Origin: Misgurnus anguillicaudatus
Lineage: Eukaryota; Chordata; Actinopteri; Cypriniformes; Cobitidae
Direction: 5' to 3'
Length of the DNA: 64,000 nt
NCBI RefSeq assembly: GCF_027580225.2
Contig: NC_073356.2
Span: 16,831,501 to 16,895,500 of the forward strand
In this document: in pieces, positions 56,694-64,000 of the stretch
How the letters are laid out: the number at the start of each line of letters is the position of its first letter
How positions within the stretch are numbered: position 1 is the stretch's first letter
Made by a program: the position numbers and the translations under genes
Notes under the pieces: model-generated
What the model saw: the letters and a program-made list of their open reading frames with translations, nothing else
Database searches by the model: none
What the model was told of the DNA's origin: nothing

Positions 56694-57302
56694 TGTGAAG
56701 TAGTGAGATCCCTCACGTCCTTCACCGCTGCAAGCGACAGCACTGGCACACATACGCACACACACACACACATCCACACACACACACACATACCCTTACT
56801 TACCCGTAGATGCCGCTCTTGGAGTTGCGGGTGCACACGCATTCCCAGTAGTGTTCAGTTTTCATCCAACATTCATACTTCCCCTCTGTTGTTTATACTG
56901 GATAAATCACACATACCCTTCGTCTATTTGTCTTGTTTTATTGTGAATTATTGTATTGTTTGTTGGTGTAATCGGGTTGCTGGCAGCTAGACGGGCGAAC
57001 TCGAGCCATGGGAAGGCGATCGCTTATGACGTCATCAGTCAGCGCCGCGCCGGCGCAGTGAGCCAGAACCCGGTGAAACCATTTGTGTTTTTGTGTAGGG
57101 GTGCCCAGAAATTGAGATTTGGAAGAGAGAACAATAATTGTTATGTTATTATTGTTTTGATCATTATTTATGATCGGGGGTTTGTTTTGTTGTTATGTTA
57201 TTATTATGTTGGTATTATGTTATTATTAAGTGATCTTAAAGTGGAAGATGAAGGAAATGTAATACCTACCTGGGCTATAATGAGGTAGCCCGAAAAAGGG
57301 GC

Positions 57303-57336
57303 GGAGTCTGGCCTTTATAAGCTGCAGCCAGACTCC
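57303..57336 (+). promoter_or_regulatory. LTR core promoter: TATA box inside a perfect 10-bp inverted repeat
   Basis: GGAGTCTGGC (57303-57312) and GCCAGACTCC (57327-57336) are exact inverted copies around a 14-nt spacer that contains TTTATAA. The copy in the 3' LTR is at 62729-62762. The TATA motif suggests transcription starts near 57340. The role of the hairpin is unknown. Confidence 0.7.
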
Positions 57337-57574
57337 AGTACAGGGCTTGTTTACCAAGTCGAGCGAGCGTGCTACTGCGGTGCCGTGAGCAAAACCTACC
57401 TGTATATAGTGGATACTGAGAGTGACTGTAAATATATTTGTACAGTGAATAGCGTTTTTACCTAAGTTTATTTTGTTTATTATTTTTGTCATCATTGTTT
57501 TGGTACTTTGGGTTATTCTTTTTGAGTCACTGTATATATATACCTCACTGCTGGAATACTTTGGTGCACGTATA

Positions 57575-57580
57575 AATAAA
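57575..57580 (+). terminator. LTR polyadenylation signal AATAAA (5' LTR copy)
   Basis: Canonical AATAAA about 260 bp downstream of the TATA motif, with the sister copy at 63001-63006. In the sense direction of runx1t1 both could be used by intronic transcripts. Confidence 0.65.
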
Positions 57581-57667
57581 CACCACCTTACTCTGAAGAG
57601 TACTTACGGGTTGAGCCATCATTTACCATCATTTTTTTGAATCATTACAAGTCCGATATATCACATT

Positions 57668-57685
57668 TGGTGTCAGAAGTGGGAT
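57668..57685 (+). other. Primer-binding site complementary to tRNA-Leu 3' end
   Basis: TGGTGTCAGAAGTGGGAT, two bases after the 5' LTR, is the exact complement of the 3' end of a vertebrate tRNA-Leu (ATCCCACTTCTGACA plus CCA, from memory), 18 of 18 bases. Its last two bases are the first two of the gag-pol start codon. Confidence 0.88.
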
Positions 57686-60600
57686 GGCTACCCGTAAGAA
57701 AGCACCAAAGGGAAAGAGGCCGGGTCTGCGTTCACACGCAAGAACGGAGGCTAAGGAGGACAAAGCTTGGGACAGCATGACATCAGGGGGAGAAGAGGCC
57801 TCAGAGGGGTCAATAGCTGAGCTCCCTGGAGCGCCTAGCAAACCCAGCGAGTCCCGCGGCCCTTTCACAGCAAGCCTGGCGGGTCTGATGAGGGAATTCC
57901 TCGACGCACAGCAAGCCAGGGAGGAAAGGTATGTGTCAGAGCTACAGGGGCTTCGAGAGAGCATCCAGCATACAGTCAGAACAGCCCTATCCCCGAGTGA
58001 TGGTGGGAGTTTGCGGATGGATCTACCGACCCCTGGATTTCGGAGAGTATCCGCAAATGCAACCAGACAACACCCACAGCCAAGCTCGCCTATACGCAGA
58101 ACGGAGACACCGGTGCCTGCCCTACAGCCAGGGGACGACATCGAGAGCTATCTGCGGCGATTTGAGCGACTGGCCCGAACATGGCAGTGGCCTAGAGAGG
58201 AGTGGAGTTGTCGGCTGGTGCCATTACTGACAGGTCAGGCACTTGAGGCTTACCTCGCTATGGATGAGGACCTCGCGGATGACTATGATCACCTGAAGGA
58301 TGCATTGCTGGAAAAATTCAACATCTCAGCAGAAACGTATCGGCAACGGTTCCGGGCAACAACGGTACCAGAGGGTGAGTCTCCAGCAGAAACCTATCAT
58401 CGTCTGCGGAATCTTTTCAACCGATGGGTACGCCCAGATCTGCATACGCCAGAGGAAGTCGGTGAGCTGATCATCTTGGAGCAGCTGCTTCGAGTACTTC
58501 CTTATGACAGCCGTACCTGGGTGAAGGAACACGAACCGGACTCAGGACTGGCAGCGGCAAAGTTGGCGCAGCAGTACATGAATGCCCATCACTCTGGCCC
58601 ACGCACCCAACCAGCTAAAGGTAAAGCACGTTTCTCATACTCTGATAAGCTGCAGACTGAACCTAAGACTGTAACATCACTTGAACCTAAGACTGTAACA
58701 TCACAAAAACTGATTTGCTTCTCATGTCAGCAGCCGGGGCACAAAGCTGCGGTGTGCCCGGCACGTAAATCAAAGCTAACAGGGTTTTGTTATGCTCCCA
58801 GAGAGGAGAACACTGAAATAGACACTGATATGAGTCAAAATAACAACATGCTTTTGGACATTACAGTAAATGGACATTCATTGAAAGCAATGCTGGACAC
58901 TGGTAGTGTACTTTCATTGATTAAATCATGCCATGTTTCAAATGTTGACTATGCTAATACCACTGATGTACAATGTGTTCATGGGGATGTAAAGAGGTAT
59001 CCCAAAGCAGAAGTGTTAGTGGGGGTACAAGAGCAAATGTATCTGATGAATGTAGCAGTAGTTACAACCTTACCAGCAGACATGATTTTGGGGAGAGACC
59101 TCCCAATTTTAAGTGAACTGGTTGTTGATCAGGGAAACCGGGACACTGATGATATGATTGTGAATACTATGCCACCAGTTGGTTCATTTTCTGTATTAAC
59201 CAGGGCCCAAGCTAAGGCAGGTCTGCAACCACTGCCAGACTTGGATGGTAGTCTGTTGCAGGGTGGGACCAAAGGCCCAAGAAAAACACGTCGGCAGCGA
59301 CGAATGTTGAAATGTCTGGGTACCCCAGTCCCCAAACCTAATACCGAGGGACTTAATGTTACTGATTGGCAGGTTCCAGAAAACATAGCTAAGCTACAAA
59401 GGGAAGATGTGACCTTAAAATCACTGTTTGCAAAAGCTGAAGGGCAACAAAAGCCTAGTGTGGGTGAAGATGAATGTGTCATTCATGATGATATTTTGTA
59501 TGTTCAAACTAATGATGTTTTACGTCTGGTGTTACCATTGTGTTGTAGACCTCTTGTCTTACAGCTTGCACATACCATTCCATGGGCAGGACATCTGGCA
59601 CAGCAAAAGACATACACTCGCATTAGTTCACGCTTTTACTGGCCTTCCATGTATACTGATGTACAAACATACTGCACTACATGCTACACATGCCAAAAGA
59701 CCAGTGCTGGGCGTCAGCGGGGTAAAGCCCCCTTACACCCATTACCTATCATAACCACCCCTTTCCGCCGCATTGCCATGGACATTGTGGGGCCACTGGA
59801 GAAAAGCAGTGCAGGACATAGGTACATTCTGGTCATCTGTGACTATGCCACACGTTACCCCGAAGCCTTCCCACTCCGCACCATCACCACACCAAAAATT
59901 ATACATTCTCTCACCCAGCTGTTTTCCAGGGTAGGCATCCCAGACGAGATCCTCACGGACCAAGGGACGAATTTCACCTCTAGCCTGATGAAACAGCTAC
60001 ATCGGCAGTTGGGCATCACGGCGATAAGGACCAGTCCCTATCACCCACAGACAGATGGACTGGTGGAACGCTTTAACCAGACGATGAAGAACATGTTACG
60101 GAAGTTCGTAGCAGACACAGGTCGTGACTGGGATAAGTGGCTACCCTTTGTTCTATTTGCTTACAGGGAAGTACCTCAAGCTTCAACTGGCTTTTCACCA
60201 TTCGAACTACTGTATGGCTGGCAAGTTCAAGGACCACTGGACATCCTAAAAAAAGCCTGGACAAAGTCTACAGCTGATTCGGAAGAGAGAAGCATTGTGC
60301 GGTTCATCCTGGAGATGAGGGATCGGCTAGAAAAGTATGGAGAACAAGCCAGAGAGAATCTTCAGGAAGCACAAGCAGCCCAGAAACGGTGGTATGACCA
60401 GCAGGCCAGGATGCGTCAGTTCCAACCTGGACAAAAGGTGTTGCTGTTGTTACCGACTTCGACGAACAAGCTTCTCGCCAAGTGGCAAGGACCATACACC
60501 ATTGTGAGGAAGATGGGGCCTGTAACATATGAGGTACTTCACCCTGACAAAAGACGATCACACCAGACCTACCATGTGAATCTCCTTAAAGAGTGGAAGG

Positions 60601-62129
60601 AGGTAAAACCCCCAGTTACATCACTGATGGTAAGAAGTGTGAACGAAGAGGAGGAGGAAGCTGTACCAGACATGAGGCCACAGCGAGACCCGGCAGTGGT
60701 AACTTTAAACCATTTGGAAGGACCAATGCAGACTGAATTACAAGATCTTCTGGACAAGTTCCCGTCATTGTTTCAAGCAAGGCCTGGACGAACGGAGCTT
60801 GTGCAGCACACCATCCACCTCACGAACACTACACCATCCAGACAACGACCTTATCGGATTCCAGAAAGGCTGCTAAACCCCTTAAAGAAAGAAGTCGAAA
60901 TGATGAAGGAGTTGGGTGTCATTGAAGCATCGACAAGTGAGTGGAGCAGCCCACTGGTCATTGTGCCAAAGAAGGACGGGTCATTGCGTGTCTGTGTCGA
61001 CTTCCGTAAGGTAAATGCTCAGTCAAAGTTTGATGCCTACCCTATGCCCAGGATTGACGATCTGTTGGAACAGATAGGACAGGCACGCTACATCACCACA
61101 CTGGACCTGTGTAAGGGGTACTGGCAGGTGCCCCTTGATCCAAGTTCCAGACCCATTACTGCCTTCCGAACACCTACTGGACTGTACCATTTCACAGTCC
61201 TCCCCTTTGGCCTGCATGGAGCACCAGCCACTTTTCAACGTCTGATGGACCGAGTTCTCCAGGGCTGTGAAGCATGGGCGGCTGCCTACTTGGATGACGT
61301 GGTCATCTACAGCCACAGCTGGACGGAGCACCTGGACCATCTGAGACAGACCCTGGAGAAAATCCACGCAGCGGGGCTGTCCTTAAACGTCACTAAGTGC
61401 GAGTGGGCAAGGCGGGAGACCAACTATTTAGGGTATCATCTGGGCAATGGTGAACTGCGACCACAGGTATGCAAGGTAGAAGCAATACGGCGTAGTCCTA
61501 GGCCTAGGACGAAGAAGGAGGTTCGATCCTTTCTTGGGCTCGTGGGCTGGTACCGCCGATTCATCCCAGACTTTGCTACTCTGGCAGCACCATTAACGGA
61601 CTTACTTACAAAAGCAGGGAAGAACCCGGTGGAGTGGACCGAGGCCTGCGATGGGGCATTCAGTGCCTTGAAAGAGAAGATGTGCTCTGAGCCGGTGTTG
61701 CAGAGCCCTAATTTTAATCAGCGATTTCTAGTGCAGGTGGATGCATCGGACAAGGGAATTGGTGCGGTATTGGCCCAAGGGCCTACTGGAGCAGAGAAAC
61801 CTGTGGTTTACCTGAGCAGGAAGCTGCTGCCTAGAGAAACCAGGTACTCCACCATTGAGAAGGAGTGTCTCGCCATAAAGTGGGCACTGGAAAGCCTACA
61901 TTACTACCTCCTGGGCCGGGAATTCGATATGGAGACAGACCATCGGGCACTCACCTGGATCCACACCATGAAAGACCACAATGCACGGATTACCCGATGG
62001 TACCTAGCCCTCCAACCATACACCTTCCAAATCCGACATTGCCCTGGAAGGAGAAACCTTGTGGCCGACTACCTGTCTAGGTTCTCAGACAGTACGCGGC
62101 CTGGAGAGGGGGGAAATAATGTGAAGTAG
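57684..62129 (+). CDS. Retrotransposon gag-pol polyprotein, order gag-protease-integrase-RT-RNase H
   Basis: One 1481-codon frame without stop or frameshift. A gag region with a basic N-terminus and a capsid-like helical part lies at about 130-305. A zinc knuckle CX2CX4HX4C is at 345-358. An aspartic protease (DTGS at 405-408, LGRD at 469-472) follows. Integrase comes next: zinc-binding H630, H637, C664, C667; catalytic D700, D759, E795 with D-x35-E spacing; and a GPY-type end (WQGPY at 934-938). Reverse transcriptase has D1141 and YLDD at 1202-1205. RNase H has D1353, E1394, D1419 and D1462. All catalytic residues are present. The polyprotein makes the particle, copies RNA to DNA and inserts it. 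Integrase upstream of RT is atypical for gypsy elements and diagnostic of the Gmr1 type. The ATG overlaps the primer-binding site; an in-frame TGA lies at 57612. Confidence 0.96.
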   Translation: MATRKKAPKGKRPGLRSHARTEAKEDKAWDSMTSGGEEASEGSIAELPGAPSKPSESRGPFTASLAGLMREFLDAQQAREERYVSELQGLRESIQHTVRTALSPSDGGSLRMDLPTPGFRRVSANATRQHPQPSSPIRRTETPVPALQPGDDIESYLRRFERLARTWQWPREEWSCRLVPLLTGQALEAYLAMDEDLADDYDHLKDALLEKFNISAETYRQRFRATTVPEGESPAETYHRLRNLFNRWVRPDLHTPEEVGELIILEQLLRVLPYDSRTWVKEHEPDSGLAAAKLAQQYMNAHHSGPRTQPAKGKARFSYSDKLQTEPKTVTSLEPKTVTSQKLICFSCQQPGHKAAVCPARKSKLTGFCYAPREENTEIDTDMSQNNNMLLDITVNGHSLKAMLDTGSVLSLIKSCHVSNVDYANTTDVQCVHGDVKRYPKAEVLVGVQEQMYLMNVAVVTTLPADMILGRDLPILSELVVDQGNRDTDDMIVNTMPPVGSFSVLTRAQAKAGLQPLPDLDGSLLQGGTKGPRKTRRQRRMLKCLGTPVPKPNTEGLNVTDWQVPENIAKLQREDVTLKSLFAKAEGQQKPSVGEDECVIHDDILYVQTNDVLRLVLPLCCRPLVLQLAHTIPWAGHLAQQKTYTRISSRFYWPSMYTDVQTYCTTCYTCQKTSAGRQRGKAPLHPLPIITTPFRRIAMDIVGPLEKSSAGHRYILVICDYATRYPEAFPLRTITTPKIIHSLTQLFSRVGIPDEILTDQGTNFTSSLMKQLHRQLGITAIRTSPYHPQTDGLVERFNQTMKNMLRKFVADTGRDWDKWLPFVLFAYREVPQASTGFSPFELLYGWQVQGPLDILKKAWTKSTADSEERSIVRFILEMRDRLEKYGEQARENLQEAQAAQKRWYDQQARMRQFQPGQKVLLLLPTSTNKLLAKWQGPYTIVRKMGPVTYEVLHPDKRRSHQTYHVNLLKEWKEVKPPVTSLMVRSVNEEEEEAVPDMRPQRDPAVVTLNHLEGPMQTELQDLLDKFPSLFQARPGRTELVQHTIHLTNTTPSRQRPYRIPERLLNPLKKEVEMMKELGVIEASTSEWSSPLVIVPKKDGSLRVCVDFRKVNAQSKFDAYPMPRIDDLLEQIGQARYITTLDLCKGYWQVPLDPSSRPITAFRTPTGLYHFTVLPFGLHGAPATFQRLMDRVLQGCEAWAAAYLDDVVIYSHSWTEHLDHLRQTLEKIHAAGLSLNVTKCEWARRETNYLGYHLGNGELRPQVCKVEAIRRSPRPRTKKEVRSFLGLVGWYRRFIPDFATLAAPLTDLLTKAGKNPVEWTEACDGAFSALKEKMCSEPVLQSPNFNQRFLVQVDASDKGIGAVLAQGPTGAEKPVVYLSRKLLPRETRYSTIEKECLAIKWALESLHYYLLGREFDMETDHRALTWIHTMKDHNARITRWYLALQPYTFQIRHCPGRRNLVADYLSRFSDSTRPGEGGNNVK
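58658..58704 (+). repeat. 24-bp tandem duplication in gag
   Basis: TGAACCTAAGACTGTAACAT and its next three bases recur with a 24-bp period (58658 and 58682), duplicating eight residues (EPKTVTS plus one) just before the zinc knuckle. The frame is kept. Confidence 0.9.
62103..62119 (+). other. Polypurine tract
   Basis: GGAGAGGGGGGAAATAA lies directly before the 3' LTR and primes plus-strand synthesis in LTR elements. It overlaps the final codons of gag-pol. Confidence 0.88.
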
Positions 62130-63091
62130 TGAGATCCCTCACGTCCTTCACCGCTGCAAGCGACAGCACTGGCACACATACGCACACACACACACACATC
62201 CACACACACACACACATACCCTTACTTACCCGTAGATGCCGCTCTTGGAGTTGCGGGTGCACACGCATTCCCAGTAGTGTTCAGTTTTCATCCAACATTC
62301 ATACTTCCCCTCTGTTGTTTATACTGGATAAATCACACATACCCTTCGTCTATTTGTCTTGTTTTATTGTGAATTATTGTATTGTTTGTTGGTGTAATCG
62401 GGTTGCTGGCAGCTAGACGGGCGAACTCGAGCCATGGGAAGGCGATCGCTTATGACGTCATCAGTCAGCGCCGCGCCGGCGCAGTGAGCCAGAACCCGGT
62501 GAAACCATTTGTGTTTTTGTGTAGGGGTGCCCAGAAATTGAGATTTGGAAGAGAGAACAATAATTGTTATGTTATTATTGTTTTGATCATTATTTATGAT
62601 CGGGGGTTTGTTTTGTTGTTATGTTATTATTATGTTGGTATTATGTTATTATTAAGTGATCTTAAAGTGGAAGATGAAGGAAATGTAATACCTACCTGGG
62701 CTATAATGAGGTAGCCCGAAAAAGGGGCGGAGTCTGGCCTTTATAAGCTGCAGCCAGACTCCAGTACAGGGCTTGTTTACCAAGTCGAGCGAGCGTGCTA
62801 CTGCGGTGCCGTGAGCAAAACCTACCTGTATATAGTGGATACTGAGAGTGACTGTAAATATATTTGTACAGTGAATAGCGTTTTTACCTAAGTTTATTTT
62901 GTTTATTATTTTTGTCATCATTGTTTTGGTACTTTGGGTTATTCTTTTTGAGTCACTGTATATATATACCTCACTGCTGGAATACTTTGGTGCACGTATA
63001 AATAAACACCACCTTACTCTGAAGAGTACTTACGGGTTGAGCCATCATTTACCATCATTTTTTTGAATCATTACAAGTCCGATATATCACA
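62120..63091 (+). repeat. 3' LTR
   Basis: Same length as the 5' LTR with a constant 5426-bp offset. Reading both side by side I noticed no mismatch, including in the CA microsatellite. AATAAA is at 63001-63006. A computed alignment is needed to state identity exactly. Confidence 0.95.
63001..63006 (+). terminator. LTR polyadenylation signal AATAAA (3' LTR copy)
   Basis: Sister of the signal at 57575. It should end the retrotransposon transcript. Confidence 0.7.
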
Positions 63092-63096
63092 CGGCG
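63092..63096. repeat. Right target-site duplication CGGCG
   Basis: It directly follows the CA of the 3' LTR and equals 56689-56693, giving a pre-insertion site reading CATCTTTCGGCGCATTTTAC. Confidence 0.95.
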
Positions 63097-63339
63097 CATT
63101 TTACAAATTGTATCTTTAATAGATTTATAGCATTTTGAAAAAAATAAAAAAAATTATCAGTTTTTATAATAAATATTTGAAAATCAAATTATGGATTTGA
63201 ATTTTTAATGTTATTATAAAGATGCTATGTGAAAGTTTGTAACAGAAAATAGTGGTTTTCATCTTGTCACTTTCTTGGTATAGAAAACACTATTTCACCG
63301 AAATTAGTCAAAATGGATTTATTGCGTTTTGAAACCAAA

Positions 63340-63778
63340 CTCTTAATTTGTTAACATTAGTAAATGCATAGACTAACGTGAGCAGTACCATTAATCAGCA
63401 TTTATTAATCTCTGTTAAACCCCTTAAACTCTAGGATTCCACAAAATTGGAAATCGGGTCCAAAATTTAAATCGATTTTTTTATCAGTTTACTCTAAAGT
63501 GTATGTGGGTCTTTCAAATTCAGGCATGCCCAATTCTGCAAAAAATAAATTATACTGCATTAGTAGTTTGCGTGTACAGTTATTCATGTTAGTTTATTGT
63601 GCATAAACTAATATTAACAGATACAACTTTTGATTTAAAAAATTTATTAGTAAATGCTTAAATTAACATGAACTAAGATTAATAAATGCTGTTGAAGTAT
63701 TGTTCTTTGTTAGTTGATGTTAGCTAATGCATTAACTAATATTAACAAATACAACATCATTGTAAAGTGATAACCAAA
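63340..63778. repeat. Fish interspersed repeat rich in TTAACATTAGTTAATGCATT-like words
   Basis: Repeated TAGTTAATGC, TTAATAAATGCTG and TTAGTTGATGTTAGC words in both orientations, ending TTGTAAAGTGATAACC, match a very common teleost repeat type. Family not assigned. Confidence 0.6.
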
Positions 63779-63784
63779 ACTAGG

Positions 63785-64000
63785 GGTGTGACGAGATCTC
63801 GTGCGACGAGATCTCGCGAGATTTCTTGTGGAGGTGAAATGCTGGCCGTTTCCCAAATAAAAGACAGCATCCTTCGGAGGTCGCATTTTTAAACTGCATT
63901 TACTTCATAAAGACTGTCGTCTTAGAGACTATTAACAATTCTAAAGTTTACTAATTATTTAGTTAATCGCAAATTGTTGTAATATGCTCACGACTTGCGA
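63785..64000. mobile_element. Start of a hAT-like element (TAGGGGTGTGACGAGATCTCG), cut by window end
   Basis: TAGGGGTGTGACGAGATCTCG followed by a second ACGAGATCTCGCGAGA gives nested palindromes of the kind found at ends of a fish hAT family. The other end lies outside the window. Confidence 0.5.

Larger units (their letters stand above)
56694..57665 (+). repeat. 5' LTR
   Basis: 972 bp starting TGTGAAG and ending ATCACA. Near its left side is a CA microsatellite (about 56757-56790). A TATA-like TTTATAA lies at 57314-57320 within a hairpin, and AATAAA at 57575-57580 should serve polyadenylation. From these, U3 is roughly 56694-57340, R to about 57600, and U5 the rest (inference). Confidence 0.95.
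56694..63091 (+). mobile_element. Complete Gmr1-like Ty3/gypsy LTR retrotransposon
   Basis: A 6398-bp element bounded by 972-bp direct repeats (56694-57665 and 62120-63091) that begin TGTGAAGTAG and end TATATCACA. The 5-bp sequence CGGCG flanks it on both sides. It has a tRNA-Leu primer-binding site, one intact gag-pol frame and a polypurine tract. The integrase-before-RT order places it with Gmr1-like elements of deuterostomes. No envelope-like frame follows pol. All parts are intact, so it is probably young. Confidence 0.97.
54364..64000 (+). other. Large runx1t1 intron (open at window end) hosting an LTR retrotransposon
   Basis: From the donor at 54364 no further runx1t1 exon was found. 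The interval contains the 54746-55577 palindrome, the 56694-63091 LTR retrotransposon, a repeat at 63340-63778 and the start of another element at 63790. GCAATAAATCC near 55613 and GGATTTATTGC near 63314 are inverted copies on either side of the retrotransposon, so it may have landed inside an older repeat. Confidence 0.75.

Noticed and set aside
56520..56990. 156-codon frame ending in the 5' LTR, with a near-identical C-terminal twin at 62129-62416
   Set aside because: The shared part is LTR sequence including the CA microsatellite, duplicated because the LTR is; it is not a gene pair.
57629..58141. 170-codon frame on the minus strand across the start of gag
   Set aside because: It is the antisense shadow of the gag-pol frame and overlaps LTR and primer-binding site; no independent support.
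62382..62921. Frames in the 3' LTR (110 and 89 codons) considered as an envelope-like gene
   Set aside because: They lie wholly within the LTR, are repeated in the 5' LTR, and show no signal peptide or envelope features; pol is followed directly by the polypurine tract.
63785..63840. ACGAGATCTCG palindromes considered as a transcription-factor cluster
   Set aside because: They fit the terminal sequence of a hAT-type repeat starting TAGGGGTGTGACGAGATCTCG better than an independent regulatory site.

Overview
The window is vertebrate nuclear DNA, almost certainly from a cyprinid-like teleost fish. It is AT-rich, intron-rich and dense in fish-type DNA-transposon remnants, tRNA-derived SINE pieces and long microsatellites. 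Nearly all of it lies inside one host gene on the plus strand, runx1t1 (ETO/MTG8), a transcriptional corepressor. Species identity cannot be read from the sequence alone.

Layout. Positions 1-3500 are upstream flank with old repeats and a long GATA microsatellite. A first coding exon ends at 4024, with a short N-terminus beginning MVG. A second, alternative first exon ends at 22089 and supplies the MPD start typical of the classical MTG8 isoform. Both leave one base of a split codon, so both join in frame to the first common exon at 36438-36575. Further exons lie at 38387-38628, 41455-41544, 44425-44606, 51184-51434, 52937-53025, 53653-53854 and 54295-54363. Together they encode the N-terminal Pro/Ser-rich region, the NHR1/TAFH domain, the nuclear-localisation region, the NHR2 oligomerisation domain and the first residues of NHR3. 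The rest of NHR3 and the MYND zinc-finger (NHR4) exons were not found and should lie beyond 64000.

The introns hold layers of mobile elements. The most striking are palindromic (foldback) elements at 18470-19270, 44988-45425 (decayed), 48476-48973, 50150-50677 and 51461-51681. They share termini resembling CA(A/G)CNTGATCTCAC, a GGGTTAG/TAACCC-like core and, where readable, 8-bp or near-8-bp target duplications. Each carries its own different hairpin word. In the best copy eight 21-bp hairpins of 7-7-7 design are spaced 35/31/27 bp on one arm and 27/31/35 bp on the other.

The last intron contains a complete, apparently recent LTR retrotransposon (56694-63091). It has two 972-bp LTRs in which I saw no difference, a perfect 5-bp target duplication (CGGCG), a tRNA-Leu primer-binding site, a polypurine tract and one uninterrupted 1481-codon gag-pol ORF. 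Its domain order is gag, protease, integrase, reverse transcriptase, RNase H. Integrase before RT is the Gmr1-type arrangement within Ty3/gypsy elements. It lies in the same orientation as runx1t1, between the exon starting NHR3 and the missing MYND exons, so its polyadenylation signals could shorten runx1t1 transcripts.

I found no tRNA or rRNA gene, CRISPR array or prokaryotic feature. Almost all other open frames are chance frames, microsatellite translations or out-of-frame views of exons.
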